Shown here: positions 12,733 through 25,000 of the stretch, piece after piece
Layout: the number at the start of each line of letters is the position of its first letter
Position numbering within the stretch: position 1 is the stretch's first letter
Origin: Sinotaia quadrata
Taxonomy: Eukaryota; Mollusca; Gastropoda; Architaenioglossa; Viviparidae
DNA: 64,000 bases
Direction: 5' to 3'
Assembly: GCA_028829895.1 (NCBI GenBank)
Contig: CM054181.1
Span: 28,914,357 to 28,978,356, forward strand
Position numbers and translations under genes: made by a program
The notes under the pieces: generated by a model
The model's input: the letters and a program-made list of their open reading frames with translations, nothing else
Database searches by the model: none
Told to the model about the DNA's origin: nothing

Positions 12733-15700
12733 GTGAGTAAAGCTCTATGATGTTCCCTAACCCCAAAGACCATGGCATAAAGCATGACCTTTGTTTGACA
12801 TTTGTGAAACCCCGGAGGATGAACCCCCCAAATCCTTGACATTTACTTGATGTGGGTGATAGCTCTGGAGGATGCGCCTCTGCTTTATGATTGTTACAAC
12901 AGGGAAGTCAAAACTCAAACATCAAAATCCCAGTGATCTGTACAAGTACAGTTTTTTGGGGAAAATGACTATGAATGCCCCCCCCCCCTACCCCCACCTC
13001 GCTCTCTCATTCAAATCAAAACAGAAATGGAGTTATTAGAGATAGGTGATAATAGTTTGTACATAACCTTGTCTAGCTGATGCAACAATAGTCTATTGTG
13101 CACTTTCCTAACAAAGTTACAAGTCTATTGTTTATAATACTATTGTCAGTTTCACGTGTTTCTCTTTCATGTTGAAGAACACTGATGAGTTGCTTTTTTC
13201 TCAAGGCCAAATGGCCGCTCCTTCACCTTACTAGTTCCCTCAAACAGAACAATAATGAGGCAATTTCTAGTGCACAATGTAGTCAGCATATTTTGCCACC
13301 ATACACCAACAGCGTGCAGTGTATCCTTAAACTTACATGCTGGGGTGTATACTTCTCACGTCTACCATGGTGGTAGCAGTTTATAAATCAGTAAACTGTG
13401 AGATTTTGGTGAAAATAAAAAAGGGCTGCATCTTCCCTGTAAAATATAATCAGGGAACAAACATTGTTTCCCGTTTATTCATCTCTAACTCCATTCTTCC
13501 TGACATTCAAGTCTCAACTTATATTTTCCTCAACTGTATTTATTAGCCTGATACATGCACACAGCAGGTTTATGAACAGGTTCACTAGAAACAATATAAA
13601 TGTTTAGCATACTACATACATGCATCGTATTTCACTAATAGACCACTCACATAACACATCTCTACGTAAAATGCAGTTATAATACATCAATAGCAAAAAT
13701 GCACGACATATTTCTTAGTCCATTCTCTCTCAATCATTCAGTTAACTCACTATAAATCTAAAGGCTGCCTTTCATGACTGGACTCTGCCACACCATATGC
13801 AAAAGGATTAGAAAATAAATTCTTTTCAACAGCTAAATATTGGCTGGTCTCGTTCTTGTAAAATCTTAACCATTGGATAATAATAAGTACTCACCCACCT
13901 AATTTGTTTAGACTACATCAGCATGTTTCTAGCACATTCTCGACCTGAGGTGTTTGCTTCCAACTTTGACACTTCAAAAACAGCAGCACAATTAGTGCCC
14001 ATGGTCGGGTCACTTTGACTTCTAACAATTTATATAACAATTAAGTTTAGAAATTGTGGATAGGCAAACTTACTCTGCACACTGATATTATCACTTGTGA
14101 AATTGCTGAACTCTTTTTTTTTGGACTAGCTGATACTACCACTCTTTCTTCTTGACAGGCTGATATCATCACTCTTCCTTTTGCACAGGCTGATATTATC
14201 ACTCTTCCTTTTGCACAGGCTGATATTATCACTCTTCCTTTTGCACAGGCTGATATTATCACTCTTCCTTTTGCACAGGCTGATATTATCACTCTTCCTT
14301 TTGGATAGGCTAGTATTATCTCTCTTCGTTTTGAACATGCTGATATGATCACTCTTCCTTTTGGATAGGCTAGTATTATCTCTCTTCGTTTTGAACATGC
14401 TGATATGATCCTTTTTTTCTTTTGGACAAACTGATGCTATCACTATTTTATTTGGGATGGCTAATACTATCACTCCTTTTGAACTGGCTGATACTATCAC
14501 TCCTTTTGAACTGGCTAATACTATCACTCCTTTTGAACTGGCTAATACTATCACTCCTTTTGAACTGGCTAATACTATCACTCCTTTTGAACTGGCTAAT
14601 ACTATCACACTTTCTTTTGGACCGGCTGATACTCTTTCCTTTGGACAAGCTGATAATATCACGCTTTCCTTTGTGCAGACTGATAATATTACTCTTAGAC
14701 AGGCTGATACTATCACTCTTTCTTTTGGACAAACTGATAGTAGCATTCTTTGTTTTGGACAGGCTGGTGCTGTCACTCGTTCTTTTTCATTGGCTGAAAG
14801 AATCCACTTTCCTTTGGTCAAATTGATACTATCACACATTTGTTTGGACACGCTGATACGATCGAGTTTTGTTTTAGAAAGTTGATACGATTTAGACAGC
14901 GGATAAATTCCTCTTGGACAGGATGCTGCTGTCACTATTTCCTTTAGTGAGGCTGATATTATAACTCTTTGTTTTGGAAATACTGATACTATCACTCTTT
15001 TGAAGTGAAACATCTTATGAGCATGTGGTCTTTGGTTCTTTTCTCAGGTGAATGCTGCTACTATTCTGATCTAATGAACTTATCTTGTGGACCTGCATTC
15101 TGTTGGCTTCCTCTGACAAACTGTGAAAGTGTTAGCACTTTGATATTATGAACTTATCTTTTGGACTTGCATTCTTTTGGTTTCCTCTGACAAACTGTGA
15201 AAGTGTTAGCACTTTGATATTATGAACTCATCTTGTGGACTTGCATTCTTTTGGCTTTCTTTGACAAACTGTGAAAGTGTTAGCACTTTGATATTATGAA
15301 CTCATCTTGTGGACTTGCATTCTTTTGGCTTTCTTTGACAAACTGTGAAAGTGTTAGCACTTTGATATTATGAACTCATCTTGTGGACTTGCATTCTTTT
15401 GGCTTTCTTTGACAAACTGTGAAAGTGTTACCACTTTGATATTGTGAACTCATCTTGTGTTGCATTCTTTTGGTTTTCTTTGACAAACTGTGAAAGTGTT
15501 ACCACTTTGATATTATGAACTCATCTTGTGTTGCATTCTTTTGGTTTCTTCTCAAAGACGTAATCCTAGTAATCGACAACACTACTTAATCTTCAGTTTT
15601 ATTCTCTTGTAGAATTTTAACCCTTTATGACTCATCCAGACAAAGACTATCAGACTAAAAGAGAAGAAACAACCCCAAAGTAATTGAAAGAGCTTCAAGG

Positions 15701-18700
15701 GGAAGAGAAACTAGTTATACTTCAGCGAAAGCCATTTTCATTTTATGTCAACATTTCTACTGACTGCATCACCACCCCTCACCCCCAGAAGGCCAGCAGA
15801 CATGCTCGCTTTAAAGGACTGTAAGGCTTAAATCCTAATAGGCCAGCAGATACGCCCGCGGATGAAAAGTAGGTCAGACGCGGAACACTGGGTCAGGTCA
15901 TTAGAGGAAATTATCAATATAAGTTAGCCGATGAAGATCAAATATATAATTATACCGGAAGTTCACTGGTGGGTACTGAACTTTAGAGAGATGAGCTGAA
16001 GAGCAAATATATAGTTAAACCGGAAGTTCACTGGTGAGTACTGAAATTTAGACAGATGAGCTGAAGAGCACGACAATGTACGCACATATCGAGGTAAATG
16101 CTCCGGTAGGCGGGACAACTGTGTGTTTATTTTATGTTTTCTATTTAAGTTTGTGCACGTTTATATTAATTTGGTTAATTTTGTGCTTGTTATTTATTTC
16201 ATATTCGGTAAGGTTTTTGTGTTGTTATTCTATTTCTTGGTCAAGTCTATGCGTGTTGTTTGTTGTTTGTATTGCATTTATACAAAACTTAATTTGTTTT
16301 GTTTTGAATTTATAGAGTTGTAAAGAAGAGGGGAGAACATCAACACTGATATTATTTTTGATGTGTGCCTCATTTATTGACTGAAAACTTGAGATAACAT
16401 TTTTTTTTATAGCAACAACAAAAACAATACATTAAAAGAAATAAATATACTACTAATCCTTAATTTAGAAAAAATAATTGTAAGAATGGTTACACTGATC
16501 GGTAAAACTTTATCCAATCATATCACTGAATGTACGGAAAAAATGTTGTAAGCAGATTCCATACTTCGTGTCAAGTCACACGTTTTGCTTTAGCTGGTAT
16601 TGCAGACAGGTTGAAATATTATTACAGGAAATTTCTCTATAAACGGCTTAATGAATCCTCAGTTGAATATTGTCTCTGATTGTGTTGGTCACAAAACAAA
16701 TAAAAAAATTACCGTCTCCATCCAACTTCCGTTCATGGCGTGACTGACATGATTTCTGGTAACACTTGGGTCTTTCTCCTGCAGGCATCTGCACCTTTTT
16801 CTGTCTGCCGGGCATGATGTGTCGCATTGCCTCACGTATGCACGAGTGCGCACTTCTGCCTTGCTGCGTCCCTCCTGCCATCATCGCCATGCGTACCAAG
16901 GTCAGGACCATGGGCGGAATCCAGGTCAGTCTTAACTCGAATGATAAACTATAAAAAATATTACAATAAATAATATTACAATAAATATTCCACACTGTAG
17001 CTACCTCATTCACTACTTAAACAACTTTTAAAATAATTGACTAACAACTTGGTTGCCTTGTTGACAGATGGAATTACAGCACTAGCTGAATGAATGACTT
17101 ACCATCATACTGAAGAATTGGGCTGAAAAATACTGAACTGCCTAGTTCACTGATTGGTAGATTAATTGACTAACGTTATGAGTGAATGATTGACTGATTG
17201 AGTTAATGACTGATTGACGTACCGATATACTGCCTGACTATATGACTTACTGAAATACAAACTGACTGACTGAAAGGATTACTGACACAATGGCTAACCG
17301 AATGGCTTGCCAACATACTGTCTGTCTAAATGGCTTACCAGCATACTAAATGGCTTACCACCATATTGACTGATTGACGGAATAAGTTACCAACTTATTG
17401 ATTGACTGAATAGCTTAACAACATACTGACTGATTGAATTGCTTACCAACATAGTGACTGAAGGAATGGCTTACCAACTTACTGAATGATTGAACGGCAT
17501 ACAAACATATTCACTGACTAAATGGCTTGCCAACATACTGAATGGTTGACCAAATGGCTTACTAACATATTCACTGGGTGAGTAGATGGCTTACCAACAT
17601 AATGACTGACTGTATCTATTACCATCATAATGACTGATTGAATGACTTACCAACATACGGACTGACTGACTGAATGGCTTACCAACAGACTGACGAATTT
17701 GCTGAAAAACATACTGCCTGCCTGACTGAATGGCTTTCCAACATACTGACTGACTGAATAGTTTACCAGCATAATCATTTACTGTAATTGTCTACCGACA
17801 TACTGACTGAATGACTAAATGGCTTACCAAAAACTGATTGACCGACTGAATGGCTTACCAACATACTGAATGAGTGTCTAAATGCTTACCAGCATACTGA
17901 ATGACTGACGGAATGGCTTACCAACACAATGACCGATTGAATGGCTAATCGACATACTGAATCAATGGCTTGCTAACCTATTGACTGACTGAATGGCTTG
18001 CTAACCTATTGACTGACTGAATGGCTAATTGACATACTAACTGGCCTTCAGAATGGCTTACCGACATACTGATTGACTGAATGTTTAATCGACATTCTGA
18101 AAGACTCCAGTGTGATGGATTGATTTAATGAGATATTGAAATATGGAATACACAACTGACAGACTATCTAATGGATCGTCTGACTTAAATGGTTGACTGA
18201 TTAACACGATATCTAACAGATCAATTAAATATTTATTACTGGTTGAATAAAAAGTTCATTCTTTTTTGTCGGTTCGTTTTCGATTTATAAACTGCACGTA
18301 TCTATGTATGCATTTTTAATCTTTACCTAATGATTATACTTACTTTAGTAGCTAGTATTAATGCATCTCTGCGTATTGTCGTGTCCACAGTTCTCAACCC
18401 ACAACTGTATACTTTTGTACGTTCAAATTTACACAGGGACAGTCTTGTCTTATTAATTAAGAGGCTATTCTAATCACGAAGCCAGTCTTTAGAAGTTTAT
18501 GTGCGTGATGATATCATCATAAAGTTATGCTAGTGCAGTAATTTTTTAGATGAAAATATTGGCCCTCCGTTTTATTTCACTGCATCACCAACGTATTCTA
18601 ATTAACAACTTTTAATTATGTGGGTTAAGCAACTTTTAACAAGAAAATAACTTTATCCCTTTCTGACTGAAACACACAATTATGCCGCAACAACAATTTT

Positions 18701-19566
18701 TTTTCTGACAGGAAAACGAAGGCATTTATTTCTCTTTGACTGCACCACCAAATTATACTACTTCAACAACTTTTAACTTGAAAATTAGAGCATTCCTTTG
18801 TATTTGACTTGCATGGATCTATAACGACAACTTTCACATTAAAAGGAAGACATTCCTTTGTATTTAACTTGTATGGATCTATACCGATAACTTTTACACG
18901 AAAATGAAGACATTCCTTTGTTTGCGGCTTGCAGGGATCTATAGTGATAACTTTTACACGAAAATGAAGACATTCCTTTGTTTGTGGCTTGCAGGGATCT
19001 ATAGTGATAACTTTAACATGAAAATGAAGACATTCGTTTGTGTTTGACTTGTAGGGATCTATAGTGATAACTTTATCATGAAAATGAAGACATTTCTTTG
19101 TATTTGACTTGCAGGGATATATAGTGATAACTTTAACATGAAAATGAAGACATTTCTTTTATTTGACTTGCAGGGATCTATAGTGATAACTTTAACATGA
19201 AAATGAAGACATTCGTTTGTGTTTGACTTGCAGGGATCTATAGTGATAACTTTATCATGAAAATGAAGACATTTCTTTGTATTTGACTTGCAGGGATCTA
19301 TAGTGATAACTTTAACCTGAAAATGAAGACATTTCTTTGTATTTGACTTGCAGGGATCTATAGTGATAACTTTAACATGAAAATGAAGACATTTCTTTGT
19401 ATTTGACTTGCAGGGATCTAGAGTGATAACTTTAACATGAAAATGAAGACATTTCTTTGTATTTGACTTGCAGGGATCTATATGTGGAGATTGTTGCACC
19501 ACAAGCTGCTGTATTCCGTGCGCGGTATGCCAGATCTCGCGAGAGTTGGACAGCATGGGCTTGTAA
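12624..19566 (+). CDS. PLAC8-family Cys-rich protein, gene A (113 aa, 3 coding exons)
   Basis: Join 12624-12732, 16785-16924, 19474-19566. Joined, these give 113 aa with no internal stop. Seen: residues 22-27 read DWSTGL, then a Cys-dense stretch (CGCFTDCCSCICTFFC), a CRIASRMHEC segment, AMRTKVRTMGGIQ, the exon 3 start GSICGDC, and CCIPCAVCQISREL before the stop. The order W-x-T/S-G-L, Cys cluster, AMRT, G(I)xGS(I)C, CCxPC..CQ is that of animal PLAC8/onzin/cornifelin proteins, and the length is typical. The two Cys-rich hydrophobic runs are characteristic of the family, whose members are implicated in growth control and metal handling; the role here is unknown. Introns are phase 1 and phase 0, shared with genes B and C. 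Minisatellites fill both introns. The start is chosen because MAV(S/T)xQP is conserved in all four genes. Confidence 0.92.
13025..14085 (+). repeat. interspersed repeat R1, copy 1 (intron 1 of A)
   Basis: It shares ordered blocks with sequence at 36.6-37.2, 38.3-39.3, 48.2-49.6 and 55.4-56.65 kb: gttattagagatagg, acataac, aatataatca.gg, atcaatagcaaaaatgcac, and agtgccca..gtcgggtcac. No coding capacity was seen. It may be an old non-autonomous element or an ancestral duplicated segment; the copies lie in non-equivalent positions, which favours dispersal. Confidence 0.7.
14130..15010. repeat. 30-bp minisatellite family with acceptor-like units
   Basis: The left part repeats ctgatattatcactcttcc followed by ttttgcacagg (30 bp, several exact copies). 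The middle repeats atcactccttttgaactggc. The right part is more degenerate. Because the unit is a multiple of three, minus-strand frames of up to 295 codons stay open; I do not regard these as genes. Several units read as polypyrimidine-CAG and so resemble 3' splice sites on the + strand within intron 1 of A. Confidence 0.93.
15115..15545. repeat. minisatellite, 74-bp unit
   Basis: About six units containing gacaaactgtgaaagtgtta, gatattatgaactcatcttg and cttgcattcttttgg, in intron 1 of A. Confidence 0.93.
16785..16924 (+). CDS. gene A coding exon 2
   Basis: 140 nt, entered in phase 1 and left in phase 0. The acceptor is tctttctcctgcag|GC and the donor is CAG|GTCAGT. Its length is identical to exon 2 of B and C. 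It encodes two Cys groups and AMRTKVRTMGG. Confidence 0.92.
17090..18110. repeat. degenerate minisatellite, actgactgaatggcttacc type
   Basis: Roughly 30 loose units of variable length built on tgactgaatggcttaccaac followed by atactg. It fills the 5' part of intron 2 of gene A. Confidence 0.9.
18781..19473 (+). repeat. 60-bp array of duplicated exon 3 splice-acceptor sequence
   Basis: Eleven units of about 60 bp run directly into the real exon 3 junction, which forms the twelfth. Each holds tttctttgtatttgacttgc, then AG (nine of eleven units) and ggatctatagtgataac. The real exon begins GGATCTATATGTGGAG, so each unit copies the acceptor and about the first 10 exon bases. In phase, each decoy reads GSIVITLT then TGA, or a close variant. 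The two outermost units have cat/tat in place of cag and are the most diverged. Confidence 0.92.
19474..19566 (+). CDS. gene A coding exon 3
   Basis: 93 nt ending in TAA, encoding GSICGDC through DSMGL. The acceptor tttgacttgcag|GGATCTAT is the last of twelve near-identical copies of the same junction sequence; only this copy continues into the coding exon. Confidence 0.92.
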   Translation, partial: GSICGDCCTTSCCIPCAVCQISRELDSMGL

Positions 19567-19669
19567 TGGCGCCTTGTCACTAAAGCATCATGGCTCCACA
19601 ATGTTTTCTATGAACTGTCAATGTTGTTTTGTAAGAACAAAGTCCATAAGTAATTCAAGACTAACTACG

Positions 19670-19675
19670 AATAAA
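19670..19675 (+). terminator. poly(A) signal AATAAA, gene A
   Basis: The first AATAAA after the gene A stop codon, about 100 nt downstream, followed by a T-rich stretch. Confidence 0.55.
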
Positions 19676-19679
19676 AATC

Positions 19680-22040
19680 CCTTTATTTTTTAAAATATAA
19701 ATGCAGAGAAGTTTACTTAATGTTAAATGCAGGAAAATTTAAGAAGAAAATAAATATCGGAGAGGCTGTCAAACCCAGAACAATTACGTAAAGGATTTTC
19801 GCCATACACTTGTTTATTTATATACAATTACGTAAAGGATATTTATATAAATGATACGTAAAGGATATTTATTTCAAAAGAATGAAAAAACATCGAAAGC
19901 AGAAAAGAAACAAGGACAAGGTCTTTGTTGAAGATACTGGCTTTTGAAAATTACAAAACTATTAGAATACAATGCATTTCCGTCTGGAGCTTCTAAATCT
20001 GTCATGCTCACAACTGTATTAATAAATACTTAAGTTTACAAATGAAACAGTCTCACTCACACTCTGTTTTATGCAACAATTAGGCAAATATTTGAACCGG
20101 TCACACTCTCACTATATTTTATGCAACAACATTTAGGTGAAATGGTCACGCTCACAGCTCTGTTGTATGTAACACTTTGACCTAGACAGGAATAAGACAC
20201 GCTCACAATTAAGTTTTATACAATATACATGAACCTTTTTAGCTGAAAACTATTTTATACAACACGTACACTTACATATGAAATGGTCACACTCACAAGT
20301 GTTTTTCATACAGCACTTAAGCCTATATATGAATATGTCACACACACCTGTTGTATGCAGTACGAAGAACATAACTGGTCATGCTCATATCTCTCTTTCA
20401 TGCAACACTTAGAACGGAACCGGTTACGTTCACAACTCTTGTTTTGTGCAATACAAAGATCTGAAATAAGTTTGAGATACACATTATTTTCTCGCACAAA
20501 CACGTAAATACGACAGTAGAAAACATTAATTTTATTTGCCAGTGTCGTTTTAACACGTAAATCCGACAATAATCCCCCCCCCCAGTAATTTTGTTTGCCA
20601 GTGGTCATTTTAACACCCGCTGTGATTCGCATATTAAGAGGCCGAAGCTTAATTGCGTTTTTCATCAGTTAATGAAATTTTGATCAATGCGAATTTATAA
20701 TGAATTTTAACATACTAGTTTTATGTAATGTATTGCAGTGAATTTGTTTACATATTATTTGATAAATCCATAATATTTTTATTTTTATTCTTTTAAATTA
20801 TTTTACTTTAATTTATTCTATTGTAATGTAATTCTACTTTTAAAATATACACAGTGTGCAAAAATATTTAAATAATGTTTGTTTGTTTTTAATTTAAAAT
20901 AAAATTATCAATAAGACAAATATCTGAATACAGACATAACGTTTTTATTATATATTTGGGACACTGAAACGCATAATTTATTAAACACTAACACAAATCC
21001 GAAAATAAATGTTGGAAACTTCACATTACAATTAAACTGTCAAAGTTATTATGTGTCTCACTCCAAATGACGAGCCCATAACAATTTGTCGTAGATTATA
21101 AATGAAATCTACTGGACAGTTTTATGTTCTACATGAAAAGTTCTTGAAGCCAAAAGCGGCAAGATAACTCATAAGTGAACAGCTGTTAGAAGAGTCCTAT
21201 TACAGCTGACCAGCTTCTAATAGGACGATTCATTCTCTGCAAAACAGATCTCGACAAGAAGACTCAACATGTCAAAGGACAAAGTTTGACAGGACAATAA
21301 ACAATCTCATTATGAAGACTGATAGTGCACACGAAGAGTTATAAATGGATTGCCAACCTAAAGACTTGAACTGGAAACAAGCAGTCAACGGAAAGACTTA
21401 TGCTACAATTGAACAGTCAACGGAAAGGCTCCTACAGCAAATGAATAGCCATGACATGAATCTCAACATAAAATGGTTTTGTATTATAAAGACATATCAC
21501 CATAAGAAAGGCTCCTACTGCAAACAAATAGCTCACGACAACAATATAATACTAAAATATAGTCCTTGACAAAAGTGCTAAACTACAAATGCATAATTCC
21601 TGACACAAGTCTTATACTTCAAATACATAGAACTGACATTAGTTTTAAATTACAAAGAGTCCTTGACAAAAGTCTCATACTATAAACACATAAACCCTGA
21701 CAAAAGTCTCATACTATAAACGCAACCCGTGACAAAAGTCTCATACTATAAACACATAAACCCTGACAAAAGTCTCATACTATAAATGCAACCCGTGACA
21801 AATGTCTTACTATTTTAATGGAAAGCCAGATGGAAAGTCTCACTGCCAGAACCTAATAAATTCAGATGAATAGCCTATGGGGAGACTTATACTACAAACA
21901 AACAAATAGGTTTGTACTATAAACAAATAGCCAATGGAAAGATTTGTAGTACAATTGAAGAGACAAATAAGAAGTCTCAGACTTGTCAAACCATACTGAA
22001 TAATCCATTACTGTTAACGTCCGACCACTGTCGAATAGGC
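19680..22040. other. intergenic with two weak minisatellites
   Basis: 20,030-20,460 is a degenerate array around gaa..ggtcac.ctcacaactc and tgttttatgcaacac. 21,560-21,800 repeats tgacaaaagtctcatactat plus aaacacataaacc (about 33 bp). No gene seen. Confidence 0.6.
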
Positions 22041-22051
22041 ATCACATGTAC

Positions 22052-22289
22052 CACGTTCAGCGTCGTTGGGATGAAATAGGCCGGGACCCATGGGTAGGCT
22101 TATTTTTAGCATGTTTGACATTCTAATTTTTACCAATCAGTCTGAATTAAATATGTGTTCTTAAATTAATCAATATATCTATAAAAAGTAGTAATTTAAA
22201 TTTTAAAATTTCATAAATTAGTACAGTTGGTTTTAATTTTTTAGCACAATGACCCATTCAATTATCATTTCAGCGTGACGCTGAACGTG
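22052..22289. mobile_element. MITE-like element with 13-bp terminal inverted repeats
   Basis: CACGTTCAGCGTC at 22,052-22,064 is the exact reverse complement of GACGCTGAACGTG at 22,277-22,289. The two flank about 210 bp of AT-rich non-coding DNA. No convincing target-site duplication was found and the family is not identified. Confidence 0.45.
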
Positions 22290-22329
22290 TTTTAACTGTT
22301 TGGTTCAAAATTATGCCTAGCTCTAAGAT

Positions 22330-23215
22330 TAGCATGCCCCATATATTTCTTCATATCTGTCAGCTGCTTCTAACCAATGTCATATACTTTGGAATTTTGT
22401 CCTAATGTAAGCTGAAATGTTGGTAGGCATGATGTCTGTAACTTATCATTTACAAAGTGTTCCCTAACATCATTCCCATTGCTAATCTCTACATCATCTA
22501 GTTCTAACCATCTGGTCAAGACGTGCTGTAGCATACTAGCTGCCAGTATAAAGGTATCAGTCTGCTGTCTCTTAAACTGGTGAAACCTATGTCTGTATGT
22601 CTCATTCATCTCTCTGAAGTACGCTAACAGTTCAGCCTTACATGTCTCATATGTCGCAGCTTCCTCTGGGAGCCTTATCAGAGACCATACTGTCCTGACC
22701 TTTCATACTTGCCACTGACTGGGAGAGTCATAAACTCTCCGGTAGGCCTAATCTTACAGCATACGATTCAAAACTTAGTACATAATCCTCATATCGTCTT
22801 TGTTAAAAGAATGGAAATGAAATTTCATACTGGCTTCCTGAACCTTAGACATATTCTCACTTATCTTTAGGCTATCTTCCTGTATCTTCAGCTGATTTAT
22901 GCCAAACTGTTTTTTTTATCCTTAACACCTAATTTGGCAAATGCTAACTCTTGTTAAAGACCATATTCAATCTGTAATCTTTTCTCTTTCTCTTCACTTT
23001 CAATCTTTCTTTTCTCACATGAATTCTATTTTCTTTCTAGTTCTTCTCTTTCAATTCCCTTTTTTATTTCTAGCTCATTCGTTTGTATTTCTAATTCATC
23101 TCTTTCATGCTTGTCTTTCTTTTCTTGTCAACATTATTCCTTTATTCTTTCATTCACTCACCCGTACATCTAACTTTGTTTATAAAAAGACTGCTTGTTT
23201 CAATGTTAACCTGCA
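22330..23215 (-). pseudogene. Ty3/Gypsy-like gag relic
   Basis: On the minus strand, 23,200 to 22,940 reads as a charged heptad-like stretch (RDELEIQTNELEIKKG, REELERK) with a stop and frameshifts. 22,690 to 22,370 reads TYETCKAELLAYFREM, YRHRFHQFKRQQTDTF and RWLELDDVEI. A coiled coil followed by a KxxLLxxF ... Y..RF ... F......L..WL pattern is typical of retrotransposon gag/SCAN-like capsid regions. No pol or LTR was recognised nearby. Several stops make it non-functional. Confidence 0.5.
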
Positions 23216-24040
23216 ATTGTGACGTTATATTTATCTCCTTCTAGGGTTATGAGAGAAAATATTTAATTTTATTAATATCAGTTAACAGTTACAAGGTTTA
23301 TTTTGCTGGAGGAATCAAATCTTGGGCTAGGCCTTTATATTATCTTCAGTACAATAGCATTACTGGATCGATATCTGATCGATTTGTAAGAGCAATGGAC
23401 AAATTCTTTTACAGAGAAATCATATATCGGCCACGACACTAAATTACTGTCAATTCAAATACGCTTGACGTACACCACAATATATGGCCCGTCTCATGAC
23501 GTTTTATCGCCCCCACTCTTCGCTCCCGGTTAGTATAACTACTATAACAGCGAGAATGGGTGTTGTTTACGAGAAAGAAGTTTATAATCAGAGAGTTAAA
23601 AGTCTTGAACAACATATCACTTAATAAGTCAAACTATTCACAGTTCAAAAGTCTCTCCCATTTAGTGAATAAAATTTTTAGTCATTCAAGAAATAAATTG
23701 ATTTTATTAGAGCTTTGAGTATTGTTGTTGGTGAATGGTGGTTCTGTGTGCTAATTTGCTTTTTTAGAGTGTTAAGCAATGTTTTCTAAGAGTAGTATTT
23801 GGTACAGTCATAATCTGCGTATTATGCAGCAGTGTTGACTGGAATTTGTTTTGCTGAGTTTTGGGATCCTTTTGTATTGTGGCGTATACTGCCAGTAAAA
23901 GAATGCACACACTACAATATAATGAGTTCCCAGCACATAGACATACTAGACAATGGCAGATGACTGTGGCACCAAATACATCACCACATACGGTACTAAG
24001 CACAAGACACATCTACACAACAGAACTCATAGCAGTGACC
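23216..24040. other. intergenic, nothing recognised
   Basis: Unique-looking sequence between the gag relic and the 24-kb array. It could contain a degraded LTR of that element, but I cannot define ends. Confidence 0.35.
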
Positions 24041-25000
24041 GTATTAACTGTGGCGTATACTGTATCTTGCAGCGACATTATTATACTGTAATGTGTGTAT
24101 ACTGTGTCTTGCAGTGACTGTATTTATACTGTAGTGTGTGTATACTGTGTCCTGCAGTGACTGTATTTATACTTTAGTGTGTACATACTTTATCTAGCAG
24201 TGACTGTATTTATACTGTAGTGTGTGCATACTTTATCTAGCAGTGACTGTATTTATACTGTAGTGTGTGCATACTTTATCTATCAGGGAATGCATTTATA
24301 GTGTACTGTGTGTATATTTTACCTAGCAGAGACTGTATTTATAGTGATTTATAATGTGTGCACTCTTTATCTAGAGGTGACTGTATTTATACTGTAGTGT
24401 GGTTATGCCTTATCCATCAGTGACTGTATTTATACTGTAGTGATTGTTTACTTTATTAAGAAGTGACTGTATTTATACTGTAGTGATTGTTTACTTTATT
24501 AAGAAGTGACTGTATTTATACTGTAGTGATTGTTTACTTTATTAAGAAGTGACTGTATTTATAGTATAGTGTGCATATACTTTATCCAGCAGTGACTGTA
24601 TTTATACTGTAGTGTGTATTCTTTATCTATCAGTGACTGTATTCATACTGTAGTCTGTTTATACTTTTTCCATCAGTGACTGTACACTGTGTTTACTTTA
24701 TCTAGCAATGACTGTATTTATAGTGTTGTGTGTGTTTACTTTATCTAGAAATGACTGTATTTATACTGTAGTGTGTATTCTTTATCTATCAGTGACTGTA
24801 TTCATACTGTAGTCTGTTTATACTTTTTCCATCAGTGACTGTACAGTGTGTTTACTTTATCTAGCAATGACTTTATTTAAAGTGTTGTGTGTGTTTACTT
24901 TATCTAGCAGTGACTGTATTTATACTGTAGTGTGTATATAATTTATATAAAAGTGACTGCATTTATACTGTAGTATGTGCATACGTTATCCAGCAGTGAC
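24040..25000. repeat. large minisatellite, about 43 bp unit
   Basis: About 20 units of cagtgactgtatttatactg, tagtgtgtgtatac and tttatctag. Some blocks are higher-order: units around 24,430-24,550 share a ttgtttactttattaagaag variant, and a longer block near 24,600-24,720 recurs at 24,770-24,890. Confidence 0.93.

Noticed and set aside
14126..15013. 295-codon minus-strand open frame with KERVIVSAC-like repeats
   Set aside because: The underlying unit is 30 bp, a multiple of three, so any stop-free frame stays open. No start context, domain or conserved splice site, and it lies antisense inside intron 1 of gene A.
16076..16323. Hydrophobic 66-79 codon frames resembling membrane proteins
   Set aside because: T-rich intron sequence of gene A gives Phe/Leu/Val-rich frames by composition; no start context or homology seen.
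19059..19601. 180-codon minus-strand open frame (DPCKSNTKKCLHF repeats)
   Set aside because: Antisense of the 60-bp acceptor array and of gene A exon 3.
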